From Halalkalibacter okhensis (GTDB lineage: Bacteria; Bacillota; Bacilli; Bacillales; Bacillaceae_D): 64,000 bases of DNA. Shown piece by piece: positions 44,928 through 52,296 of this stretch. The notes below the pieces were generated by a model. It was not told the DNA's origin, made no database searches, and worked only from the letters and a program-made list of their open reading frames with translations. Location: NCBI RefSeq assembly GCF_000787375.1, contig NZ_JRJU01000002.1, forward strand, positions 223,920-287,919, written 5' to 3'. The first letter of the stretch is position 1; every line of letters starts with the position of its first letter. The position numbers and the translations under genes were made by a program.

Positions 44928-45578
44928 CTACTTCTTCTTTTGACGAAATAAATCCATCGACTTATAGCCTTGCGATAAGACATCAATCATTTGCTCTTGT
45001 CGCTTGTCTCTTGTTTTTTGTTGCTTTGCAGAGTAAATATAGCGGGCCCAATCTTTTTGATAACCTGGTGTAAGATTTTTGAAAAAACTTAGCACCGTTG
45101 GGTAATCAGCTAATCTGTTTTCTACATCTTTTACGTTCTCTTCATAATCTGCAACACACTGGCTTGCAACGGTTGATTTTTTGTTTTTCTTTTTCTCATG
45201 TTTTAATCCAACAACCGTGAAGACATCATCCATGCTTACCATACGTGAAAATTTTAAATCACTGTTTTCTATATATCCATCTTCACCCACTTTCATCGCA
45301 GGAAAAATTTCGTCTCTGTGAACAAAAGTTGAATATCTTTTGTTGCCTTTTTTCGGATAGGCAAAAAATATGTATCCTTTTTCAAGTATGCATTGATCAT
45401 TGATGATCCGTTGTGTGTGCCGAACCATTTCGTTAACTGTTTCTACAAAGATAAAAATCGCATCATGTTCTTTAGAAAGCGCCGTCTCGAAATCATTGAA
45501 TACATCATAGTCATTCGGCTGATTGATAACAGCCATACTTGTGTACTTACTAAGGTTTAATTTATTTATTATTGTCAT
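44928..45578 (-). CDS. YdeI/OmpD-associated family protein
   Basis: The 216-aa protein has a C-terminal YdeI/OmdA segment (FFKNLTPGYQKDWARYIYS, then KQQKTRDKRQEQMIDVL). The first 140 residues resemble the YdhG/DUF1801-like half but are diverged (IFVETVNEMVRHTQRI, YIFFAYPKKGNKRYSTFV). Function is unknown; relatives are linked to resistance to cationic peptides. It lies 25 bases after the TetR gene on the same strand and may share its transcript. Confidence 0.72.
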   Translation of the reverse strand: MTIINKLNLSKYTSMAVINQPNDYDVFNDFETALSKEHDAIFIFVETVNEMVRHTQRIINDQCILEKGYIFFAYPKKGNKRYSTFVHRDEIFPAMKVGEDGYIENSDLKFSRMVSMDDVFTVVGLKHEKKKNKKSTVASQCVADYEENVKDVENRLADYPTVLSFFKNLTPGYQKDWARYIYSAKQQKTRDKRQEQMIDVLSQGYKSMDLFRQKKK

Positions 45579-45603
45579 GAGTAAGCTCCTTTAATGTTTG
45601 GTG

Positions 45604-46221
45604 TTAGTCCTTAATTAATCCTGCTACTCGAGCTGGCCCGAGCAGCAGCGTCTTGCTTAACACCATTGCAATTTCTTCTGGAGATTCTTTCATCCCGTTT
45701 TCTAACCAATATTGTATTACTCCAAGGTGCGCTGATGTAACATAAGCAATAAAGTAATCCATTGGTACGAGCATTTGGTTATTTTCGATTTGACTTTCCT
45801 TTTTTCGCAAAATATTATTCTTCATTACTTCTTTTAGTTTCCCCTGAAAAGCAGGATCTCCTGTTGGACCTATGATTACCTTCATAAAGTTTGAATTGTC
45901 AGCAATAAATTCAAATAATCGGATGATAAATGAAGTAGGTTTATCGTACTCGCTTGAGCTGATAAATAGATCTGAATCATACCTATTAATGTCTTCAGTT
46001 ATCGCCTCGATCCCTTTAATGATATCATTTTCACTCTGCTCTAATAAATCATATTTATCCTGATAATGAAGATAAAACGTTCCACGGTTAATATCTGCCT
46101 TTTCTGTCAAATCCCTTACCGTGATCCCCTCAAATCCTTTTTCCTCCATTAGATCTGTAAGTGCATCTCGAATCAACCTTTTTGTACGTTTAATTCGTCT
46201 ATCCGTTTTTCTTTCTGCCAA
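45604..46221 (-). CDS. TetR/AcrR-family regulator
   Basis: I prefer the TTG start at 46221 because GGGGAGGTG lies 6 bases ahead; the GTG at 46230 is part of that site. The 205-aa protein has a TetR HTH (FEGITVRDLTEKADINRGTFYLHYQDK form, residues about 24-52) and an all-helical ligand domain. It is divergent from a YhgE/Pip-type membrane protein and is presumably its repressor, acting at the palindrome at 46262-46280. Confidence 0.88.
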   Translation of the reverse strand: MAERKTDRRIKRTKRLIRDALTDLMEEKGFEGITVRDLTEKADINRGTFYLHYQDKYDLLEQSENDIIKGIEAITEDINRYDSDLFISSSEYDKPTSFIIRLFEFIADNSNFMKVIIGPTGDPAFQGKLKEVMKNNILRKKESQIENNQMLVPMDYFIAYVTSAHLGVIQYWLENGMKESPEEIAMVLSKTLLLGPARVAGLIKD

Positions 46222-46261
46222 AAAAAACACCTCCCCTAATAATAATTCTGCAAACTAATGA

Positions 46262-46280
46262 ACACTTTCTTTTAAAGTGT
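46262..46280. promoter_or_regulatory. Candidate TetR operator
   Basis: ACACTTT-N5-AAAGTGT is a perfect 7-bp inverted repeat in the 181-base gap between the divergent TetR gene and the membrane protein gene, the expected location of a shared operator. Confidence 0.5.
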
Positions 46281-46402
46281 GTAGTACTCATCATTCCCGA
46301 ATGTATTGATCATTGTTTTATTTACTATAGAAATTATAATTTACATTGTATTCATTAATCAACACGGTGTCCATAAATTTGGACAACAAAGGAGGAGCTC
46401 TC

Positions 46403-47611
46403 ATGAACATGTTCAAAAACAAACTGATCTTAGCAACACCTTTCATTGTCTTAACCGTCCTTTTTATTTTTTCCCTAACGCTGATACCGACGGTCAACCC
46501 TACTCCCCAAAATATCCCCATCGTTTTCGTAAATGAGGACCAAGGAGTGGCTATCCCCGATCAAGGCACCAAATACTTTGGTGAAGTCATTGCTTCAAAT
46601 GTAATGAGTATAGAGGGGATATCAGATGAAGATCCTCTCATTAAGTGGGAGATGGTGGAAAGTAGAGAAGTTGCGGAAGAAAAATTAGATCAAAAAGATT
46701 ATTACGCAGCCTTCATTATCCCAGAAGACTTTAGCAAGAATCAAACCACTCTTCAAACGGAACAACCAACCCCTCCGAAGGTTGAACTCCTTGTGAATAG
46801 TGGGATGAATCCGATGGCAAGTACAATGATTACTCAAGCATTTGATCAAATCGTCGATTCTATTAACGAAAATATTCGAACAGACATTTTAGATAACGTT
46901 CAAAGGCAAGGAGAAACACTAACACCTGAACAAGCTTCAGCTCTAGTAACACCCATTATTAAACAAGTAACTCATGTTAATGCACCAGGACAAAACACGA
47001 TGAACGGCAATGCGCCTGTATCCCTTTTTCAACCACTTTGGATGTCGAGTATGGCAGGAGCTGCTATTTTATTTTTAGTTATAAGTAAAATACCTATTGT
47101 AAATCGAAAGGAAAACTTCTTAATAAAATGTGGGCAAATTATAATTGGTTTGGTAATAGCTCTAGTTGCAGGATTGGGATTGTCATGGTTTGCATCTAGC
47201 GTTGTCGGGATCGATGTCCCGTCCTATGTGGATACCGCCGTGTTTCTTTCAATTACTTATTTTAGTTTTTTCTTGATGATCTCAGCCGTCCTCTCTTGGA
47301 TTGGGATCAGGGGAATTGTCCTATTTGTTCTCACACTCTTTTTTGGTGCACCTCTTCTTGCAATGGCACCCGAGTTCATGTCTCCTTTTTACAGAGATTG
47401 GATTTATTCATGGTTACCGATGCGGTTTATGATTGAAGGATTAAAAGATTTATTTTTCTTTGGAGGTGGATTGAGTTGGAGTTTCCCGTTGCAAGTTTTG
47501 GTTGGAATTGCTACGGTGAGTGGGCTTATTATGATTGCATCCGTGTTTAAGCCCGCGTCTACTGCAGTGGCAGAGAAAAAGGAAACGCCTCAGACTCTAG
47601 GAAAATCCTAA
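46403..47611 (+). CDS. YhgE/Pip-type membrane protein (ABC-2-like exporter)
   Basis: The start is ATG 46403 behind AAAGGAGGAG; the frame is open 57 bases further up without a signal. The 402-aa protein has an N-terminal helix, an extracytoplasmic region (about 35-200, with IPIVFVNEDQGVAI and DYYAAFIIPEDFSKNQTTL) and five or six helices to the end. This is the YhgE/Pip layout, also seen in phage-infection proteins and type VII secretion components. It has no ATPase nearby. A divergent TetR regulator suggests induction by a toxic compound. Confidence 0.85.
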   Translation: MNMFKNKLILATPFIVLTVLFIFSLTLIPTVNPTPQNIPIVFVNEDQGVAIPDQGTKYFGEVIASNVMSIEGISDEDPLIKWEMVESREVAEEKLDQKDYYAAFIIPEDFSKNQTTLQTEQPTPPKVELLVNSGMNPMASTMITQAFDQIVDSINENIRTDILDNVQRQGETLTPEQASALVTPIIKQVTHVNAPGQNTMNGNAPVSLFQPLWMSSMAGAAILFLVISKIPIVNRKENFLIKCGQIIIGLVIALVAGLGLSWFASSVVGIDVPSYVDTAVFLSITYFSFFLMISAVLSWIGIRGIVLFVLTLFFGAPLLAMAPEFMSPFYRDWIYSWLPMRFMIEGLKDLFFFGGGLSWSFPLQVLVGIATVSGLIMIASVFKPASTAVAEKKETPQTLGKS

Positions 47612-47647
47612 TATTACTTATAACATTATGAATTGATAAAACAGAAA

Positions 47648-47679
47648 GTCCCAAAGGGGTAAAAAGATCCCTTTGGGAC
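47648..47679 (+). terminator. Terminator after the YhgE/Pip gene
   Basis: GTCCCAAAGGG (47648-47658) and CCCTTTGGGAC (47669-47679) form a perfect 11-bp stem with a ten-base loop. The T-run is weak. Confidence 0.7.
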
Positions 47680-47754
47680 ATCTTATAGTCCCCCTTTCTC
47701 TTCTGTACTTTCATAACTCAAGAAAACAAGCAGGATTATCATCTCTGTTATTTA

Positions 47755-48723
47755 TTATTTTGTAGAGGTTATCTTATGCTCCATTTTCGCCGTAACTAAA
47801 CTAGATACTAATTTCAACATGCCATTACCTTGAAAGCGCCGGCTATAATTCAATGAAACCGTTCTTTTAATAAGCTGAGCGTAAAGTTCAGCCTCTGATA
47901 ATGATCGATCAAACTCCTTCTCACTTTGTTCAATAATAAGAGCAACTGCTCCTGATATATGTGGTGCCGCCATTGATGTACCCGATAACACCGCAAATTC
48001 ATTGTTAAGATAGGTAGAGAGAATTTCTTCCCCTGGGGCAACTAGGTCAATCTTACAATTCGTATTGCTGAATCTAGACATTTCCTCTTGTAAATTCACC
48101 GAACCGACTTGTACCACTTCCGGATATGCACCTGGATAAGCATACTCATCTGTTTCATCATTTCCATCGCCTTCATTCCCAGCAGCACAAACAACAAGGA
48201 TATCCTGCTGAATTGCTTCTTGAATGGCCTGATGCAACTCAGGACTATCTTCTCTCCCACCGAGTGACATAGAGATCACACGTACTCGCTCGCCATGTTC
48301 TCCCCTCCAATTTGTCGCATATCTAACGCCATCAGTTACCCATTTAGTATCTCCAAACCCTTGTCCTGATAACACTTTCAGAACAAGGAGTTTTGCTTTA
48401 GGTGCTACCCCAATCACACCTGCGTCATTTTCAGCAGCACATATGGTTCCGCAAACATGAGTACCATGGCCATTATAATCCTCAAAAACGGTTCGATCAC
48501 CATTATCATCTGTTGTAAAATTATACCCATCAACAATTTGATCTTTTAGTTCAAAATGATCGGAATCACACCCTGTATCAAGAACAGCAATAACGATTCC
48601 ATCTCCAGAATATCCTTGCTCCCATACAGAAGGCGCCTCGATTAATTCAATACCAGGTGGAATTACTTTCGTGTCTTGCATGACAGTTTGAACAGTATAG
48701 GGGATTAAACTTACTTTACTCAA
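47755..48723 (-). CDS. isp: Intracellular subtilisin-like serine protease
   Basis: The 322-aa S8 peptidase has the full triad: Asp49 in VLDTGCD, His86 in NGHGTHV and Ser250 in LSGTSMAAP, with Asn183 in AAGNEG for the oxyanion hole. There is no signal peptide; instead the short N-terminal extension has the LIPY motif (6-9) that blocks the active site in Bacillus intracellular subtilisins until it is cut off. It probably degrades proteins in stationary phase or sporulation. Good start and a GGGAGG site; the gene stands alone. Confidence 0.93.
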   Translation of the reverse strand: MSKVSLIPYTVQTVMQDTKVIPPGIELIEAPSVWEQGYSGDGIVIAVLDTGCDSDHFELKDQIVDGYNFTTDDNGDRTVFEDYNGHGTHVCGTICAAENDAGVIGVAPKAKLLVLKVLSGQGFGDTKWVTDGVRYATNWRGEHGERVRVISMSLGGREDSPELHQAIQEAIQQDILVVCAAGNEGDGNDETDEYAYPGAYPEVVQVGSVNLQEEMSRFSNTNCKIDLVAPGEEILSTYLNNEFAVLSGTSMAAPHISGAVALIIEQSEKEFDRSLSEAELYAQLIKRTVSLNYSRRFQGNGMLKLVSSLVTAKMEHKITSTK

Positions 48724-48821
48724 TGTGATTCCTCCCTTAAGAATAATAATGGCGACATATATTCCATTTACCCTAAGTACCTCACTGCCAATATAAACAT
48801 TTTGTTACATTTTAAAAATTC

Positions 48822-48852
48822 TTGCATCATTCAGCTAAACAAGTATTATAAT
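48822..48852 (+). promoter_or_regulatory. Candidate promoter of the antisense RNA
   Basis: TTGCAT (48822-48827) is followed by overlapping -10 candidates TATTAT (48844-48849, spacer 16) and TATAAT (48847-48852, spacer 19). Transcription would start near 48858 and run toward the 3' end of the small peptide gene. Confidence 0.5.
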
Positions 48853-48857
48853 AGTCG

Positions 48858-48916
48858 GGTAGAATATTTTCGTTTTTCTATAGACGGTTCCTTAAGGGAA
48901 TCGTCTTTTCTTTTTA
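48858..48916 (+). ncRNA. Candidate antisense RNA (about 60 nt) convergent with the small peptide gene
   Basis: From the promoter above, a short transcript would end at GACGGTTCC-TTAA-GGGAATCGTC (48883-48905, with one mismatch) followed by TTTTCTTTTT, a good intrinsic terminator. It would overlap the last eight codons of the peptide gene on the other strand. Read-through would reach the terminator hairpin at 49043-49089 and cover the whole gene. This is the classic geometry of a type I antitoxin, but expression is unproven. Confidence 0.45.
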
Positions 48917-49023
48917 GTTTTTTTTCTAAGCTCTTTTATATTTTTTAATCCGAGAGTGATGGAAGAGAAAACTGTGGCAACAAGCACTAACAATTTTAAA
49001 ATAAGCTCTAGCCACTCCAACAC
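48892..49023 (-). CDS. Small hydrophobic peptide, 43 aa, candidate type I toxin
   Basis: From GTG 49023, 8 bases after AAAAAGGAGG, the frame reads MLEWLELILKLLVLVATVFS, then SITLGLKNIKELRKKTKKKR and RFP before TAA. It has one membrane helix (about 6-26) and a strongly basic tail, the build of type I toxins such as TisB- or TxpA-like peptides, though I see no close match to a named family. The leader hairpin at 49043-49089 stands just before its ribosome binding site, an SOS-like box lies further up, and an antisense RNA is predicted at its 3' end. Confidence 0.6.
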   Translation of the reverse strand: MLEWLELILKLLVLVATVFSSITLGLKNIKELRKKTKKKRRFP

Positions 49024-49042
49024 AATTATCGCCTCCTTTTTA

Positions 49043-49089
49043 CAAAAAAAGCCCACACAGTAGCAATACGACTGGCAAGGCTTTTTTTG
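49043..49089. terminator. Bidirectional terminator-like hairpin in the peptide leader
   Basis: CAAAAAAAGCC (49043-49053) and GGCTTTTTTTG (49079-49089) form a perfect 11-bp stem, with an inner CAGT/ACTG helix. On the plus strand it would end a long antisense RNA. On the minus strand it stands just ahead of AAAAAGGAGG and could attenuate transcription or hide the ribosome binding site by pairing of its T-run. Confidence 0.7.
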
Positions 49090-49150
49090 TGAAGTAAATA
49101 CTTATGAGCTTAGCACTTCAAGGATAATTATGGAATATATGTCACTTATT

Positions 49151-49201
49151 ATTCTATCATGTTCATCACTATTAAAATACAAAAATACGAATATTCGTTC
49201 G
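49151..49201 (-). promoter_or_regulatory. SOS-like box and extended -10 upstream of the small peptide gene
   Basis: CGAAT-ATTC-GTTCG at 49188-49201 matches the Bacillus LexA (DinR) consensus CGAAC-N4-GTTCG at nine of ten fixed positions. Downstream on the minus strand an extended -10, TGATAGAAT (49159-49151), could start the peptide mRNA; a TTGTAT at 49182-49177 is spaced 20 bases from it. LexA control is inferred. Confidence 0.45.
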
Positions 49202-49560
49202 TTTATACTGGTTAAGCTTGGAAAGAATAATGATTCTGCATTACTTAATTCCTAGGTCAAGTTCCTTTAATAACTACAAGAGGGAGGAATGGATTAGAGT
49301 TTTGACAAAGCTCGACTAAACAAGCGAAACGGTGCCTCGTAAGCCCTCTTATAAGCCTTTAGAGAACTAACTTTGAAGCGATTCATGAATATAAGCTAAG
49401 GAAAGTCAGGTTGAAAGATTCCTGGCTTTCTTAGCTTTGTAGGAATGACTCTACTCATTGTTCGCAGTATCGTTTTATATGATTGATTATTAATTTATTT
49501 AATTAACAGTTTTAACAACTGAAATTTCGGGTACAGAAAGAAAAAGCTTATTTTTTCTAG
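49202..49560. other. Gene-free stretch with a long imperfect hairpin
   Basis: No convincing gene lies here. AAGCTAAGGAAAG pairs with CTTTCTTAGCTT (around 49396-49437, with one bulge and an inner CAGG/CCTG), forming a long hairpin. Before it, the segment AGAGGGAGGAATGG to CCCTCTTATAAG (49285-49355) could fold through AGAGGG/CCCTCT. Whether this is a 5' leader of the next gene, a small RNA or a remnant is not clear. Confidence 0.35.
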
Positions 49561-49571
49561 GAGTGAACACT

Positions 49572-49931
49572 TTGTTTAAAAAAGATGATTGGAAAATAGT
49601 TTGGCAAGGAATTGAATATAATATCACCGTTGTAGAGCAATTGGGAGGCATTCAAATAATAAGAAGAAACGACGATGAGTACTTTATTGCTTTAGTGGAG
49701 AAACCGATCTCAAAAATAAAAGTAAAAGAACTCGGACTAAAGTATCGGCATCTTTATTTTGTCTATACATACCAAAAAGACGAAGCTTATCAGGTCGTTA
49801 GCTATAAAAACAAAAAAATGGTTACATGTGATACTTCTTGGATCAGTCTAATCGATGTTTTGAGTTACTTATATGAAGGGTTTGGGTTTGATTTAGAAAA
49901 TGAATACGATGTGATTAATCACGATAATTAA
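49572..49931 (+). CDS. Hypothetical protein, about 119 aa
   Basis: I prefer the TTG at 49572, which has AGGAG 7 bases upstream; the in-frame GTG at 49563 touches that site. The protein is soluble with alternating beta segments (DDWKIVWQGIEYNITVVEQ, GGIQIIRRNDDEYFIALVEK, HLYFVYTYQKDEAYQVVSY). No family is recognised. A hairpin follows at 49940-49992. Confidence 0.65.
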   Translation: MFKKDDWKIVWQGIEYNITVVEQLGGIQIIRRNDDEYFIALVEKPISKIKVKELGLKYRHLYFVYTYQKDEAYQVVSYKNKKMVTCDTSWISLIDVLSYLYEGFGFDLENEYDVINHDN

Positions 49932-49939
49932 TGTTATTA

Positions 49940-49992
49940 AGAAACCCTCTCTATCGTATACTTTTAGCTGGGCTAAAACGAAGGGGGTTTCT
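49940..49992 (+). terminator. Long hairpin after the hypothetical gene
   Basis: AGAAACCCTC (49940-49949) pairs with GGGGGTTTCT (49983-49992), and inside it TTTTAGC pairs with GCTAAAA (49962-49978). There is no T-run after it. Confidence 0.5.
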
Positions 49993-50079
49993 AGGATGAG
50001 AAATTACACAACCCACTATTGGAGAAATGAATTCTGTTCATTTGAATTTCATAGCATGTCCCATATTTTCCTGCCCTTA

Positions 50080-50134
50080 TTGTTAACCAAAATACATAAT
50101 TATGTTGACATTAAATCCCCCTCCCTTTTATACT
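50080..50134 (+). promoter_or_regulatory. BirA operator overlapping the bioY promoter
   Basis: TTGTTAACC (50080-50088), then 15 bases, then GTTGACAT (50104-50111) fits the Bacillus BirA operator TTGTTAAC-N14/15-GTTAACAA, with the right half altered. The right half contains the -35 TTGACA (50105-50110), and TATACT (50129-50134) is the -10 after 18 bases. Biotin-loaded BirA should therefore block the promoter. Confidence 0.8.
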
Positions 50135-50179
50135 ACGAGAAAAGCTCACTTCAAAAATATACTAAAATGAGGGAATATT

Positions 50180-50746
50180 ATGAAACTACGAAATATGATT
50201 TTTGCTGCACTTTTTGCTGCTGTTGTTGGAGCTCTAGGAATATTGCCACCTATTACGCTACCGATCTCTCCTGTTCCGATTACGGCTCAAACTTTAGGCG
50301 TTATGCTTGCAGGTGCGATTTTAGGGGCAAGAAACGGAGCACTTAGCCTTGGTATCTTTGTCGCTCTCGTTGCAATTGGCATCCCTCTTCTTGCTGGTGG
50401 CCGCGGGGGAGTTGGTGTGCTTTTCGGACCAAGTGGCGGCTATATATTAAGCTGGCCATTCGCTGCCTATGTGATCGGTTTTTTAGTTGAGAAGTATTGG
50501 CATAAGATGAATATTGCGCGATTTATTCTTTTCAATATCATTGGAGGCATCCTCCTTGTATATGTGTGTGGAATTAGCTATCTTTCTTTCATTTCAGGAA
50601 TCCCTTGGACTACTGCGGCTATTCAAGCACTTATATATGTTCCAGGTGATGTAACAAAAGCCATCATTGCAGGAATCACTGCTATGCAAATTAAGAGAGC
50701 CTACCCTCTCATTAATAAATCAACGAAGTTACATAAAACAGCTTAA
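50180..50746 (+). CDS. bioY: Biotin transporter BioY
   Basis: The 188-aa S-component has six membrane helices and the BioY landmarks ITLPISPVPITAQTLGVMLA, GARNGALSLG and GGRGGVGVLFGPSGGYILSW. BioY binds biotin and works with the ECF module encoded elsewhere. It is the first gene of an operon with a fatty acyl-CoA ligase and a thiolase, the arrangement of Bacillus subtilis yhfU-yhfT-yhfS, and lies behind a BirA operator. A GAGGG site precedes the ATG. Confidence 0.93.
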   Translation: MKLRNMIFAALFAAVVGALGILPPITLPISPVPITAQTLGVMLAGAILGARNGALSLGIFVALVAIGIPLLAGGRGGVGVLFGPSGGYILSWPFAAYVIGFLVEKYWHKMNIARFILFNIIGGILLVYVCGISYLSFISGIPWTTAAIQALIYVPGDVTKAIIAGITAMQIKRAYPLINKSTKLHKTA

Positions 50747-50822
50747 CAGTCAAAAAGATAACAGGACCGTCCCTAGGGATAACCTTCTAGGGAATGAGAT
50801 CAAAAAGGAGTGGCTTCACGAA

Positions 50823-52292
50823 ATGATGATAGGTAAAACAATTAAACAAACAGCGGCTGCGCATCCCGAGAAAGTTGCCATCTACTGTGATAGAGAATCC
50901 GTCACATACAAAGCACTAGATGAAGATATCAACTTCTTAAAGCAACAAATAGCTACAGTTCTTGGTTCACCAACGGGAAAAAAGGTTGCCTTTTTACTAG
51001 AGAATGATCAACAGTTTTTAACGACCTTTTTAGCTATTAGTCAAATAGAGGCTATCGCCATTCCTCTTGATTCAAAATGGAAACAGGATGACCTTCACTA
51101 TATTTTAACCGACTGCAATCCTGATCTAATTATTGGTGAGTTAGTTTTTCCTAGAATAGATAGCCTATCTTATGCAGATTTAATCGAGAAAAAGGGGTCC
51201 TCATTGACAACAGATCCCGTAATCACAGAAGACCCGCTATTTTATATTGGCTATACATCAGGTACAACTGGTAAACCAAAAGGATATGTCCGAGCGCAAT
51301 CTTCATGGATTCATAGCTTCTCAGTAAGTAATCAGGTGTTTGATATTAAAGCAGAAGACGTTATTTGTGCACCAGGTCCGCTTGTACATTCCCATTTTCT
51401 ATATGCGGCTCTTCACGCACTTCACATTGGTGCAACAATCTACATCACTAAGAAATTCGATGCAAATGCCGTACATCAAACATTATTAACAAACCCCATT
51501 TCAATTCTATATCTCGTTCCGACGATGTTTTCAGCATTGCATGAGGTATATGTGAAAACTAAAATCCCGATTAAACATCTAGAAAAAGTTATTTCAGCTG
51601 GGGCCAAATGGCACTCAAAGGAAAAACAAAAAGCCAAGGAAGTGATTCCGCATGCAGAAGTATTTGAATTTTACGGAGCGTCTGAATTAAGTTTAGTAAG
51701 TGTTTTAGATGAAAAAGGCTACCATGAGCATTCTGAATCTGTTGGTCGCCCTGTACCAGGAGTAGAAGTGGTCATCAGAAGGCTAGATGGCAAGGAAGCA
51801 AAAGCAGGAGAAATCGGAAAACTTTTTGTAAAAAGCAAACTACTCTTTAGTGGCTACCACAATCAGCAAGCGGCAACTAACGAAGTGTTCCACGGAGATT
51901 GGGTTACAGTCGGTGATCTAGGTTTTATGAATGAAAAAGGCTATATCACTCTAGTCGGCCGAGAGAAAAATATGATTATTAGTGGAGGATTAAATATCTA
52001 TCCAGAGGAAGTGGAAAAGGTTTTATCTTCTCTTCCTGAAATTGATGAAGTCATCGTCATCGGTTTAAATGATTCCTATTGGGGTGAAAAACTTGTAGCT
52101 GTCATAAAATGGCATAAGGGAACATACCTGGCTGACAAGCAACTAATACAGCATTGCAAACATCACCTCGCTTCTTACAAATGCCCAAAACAGTTCATTG
52201 AACTGACAAACTTCCCCTACACAACAAGCCAGAAAATAGCTAGAAAACAAGTCATCAAGCTAATAGAACATAAAATTGCAGCAAGGACGTGA
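50823..52292 (+). CDS. AMP-dependent acyl-CoA ligase (YhfT-like)
   Basis: I place the start at ATG 50823, after AAGGAG; upstream codons in this frame overlap the end of bioY. The 489-aa protein is an ANL-family ligase with the AMP loop YTSGTTGKPKG, the EFYGASEL motif, TVGDLGFMNEKGYI and the hinge/catalytic part GREKNMIISGGLNIYPEEVE. The terminal lysine is in TSQKIARKQV. It activates a carboxylic acid to the CoA ester; with a BirA-controlled neighbour, a pimelate- or fatty-acid-like substrate is possible. Confidence 0.9.
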   Translation: MMIGKTIKQTAAAHPEKVAIYCDRESVTYKALDEDINFLKQQIATVLGSPTGKKVAFLLENDQQFLTTFLAISQIEAIAIPLDSKWKQDDLHYILTDCNPDLIIGELVFPRIDSLSYADLIEKKGSSLTTDPVITEDPLFYIGYTSGTTGKPKGYVRAQSSWIHSFSVSNQVFDIKAEDVICAPGPLVHSHFLYAALHALHIGATIYITKKFDANAVHQTLLTNPISILYLVPTMFSALHEVYVKTKIPIKHLEKVISAGAKWHSKEKQKAKEVIPHAEVFEFYGASELSLVSVLDEKGYHEHSESVGRPVPGVEVVIRRLDGKEAKAGEIGKLFVKSKLLFSGYHNQQAATNEVFHGDWVTVGDLGFMNEKGYITLVGREKNMIISGGLNIYPEEVEKVLSSLPEIDEVIVIGLNDSYWGEKLVAVIKWHKGTYLADKQLIQHCKHHLASYKCPKQFIELTNFPYTTSQKIARKQVIKLIEHKIAART

Positions 52293-52296
52293 GATA

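Noticed and set aside
49996..50346. Plus-strand frame of 116 codons before bioY
   Set aside because: It runs through the BirA operator and promoter into bioY in another frame, and its residue usage is not protein-like.
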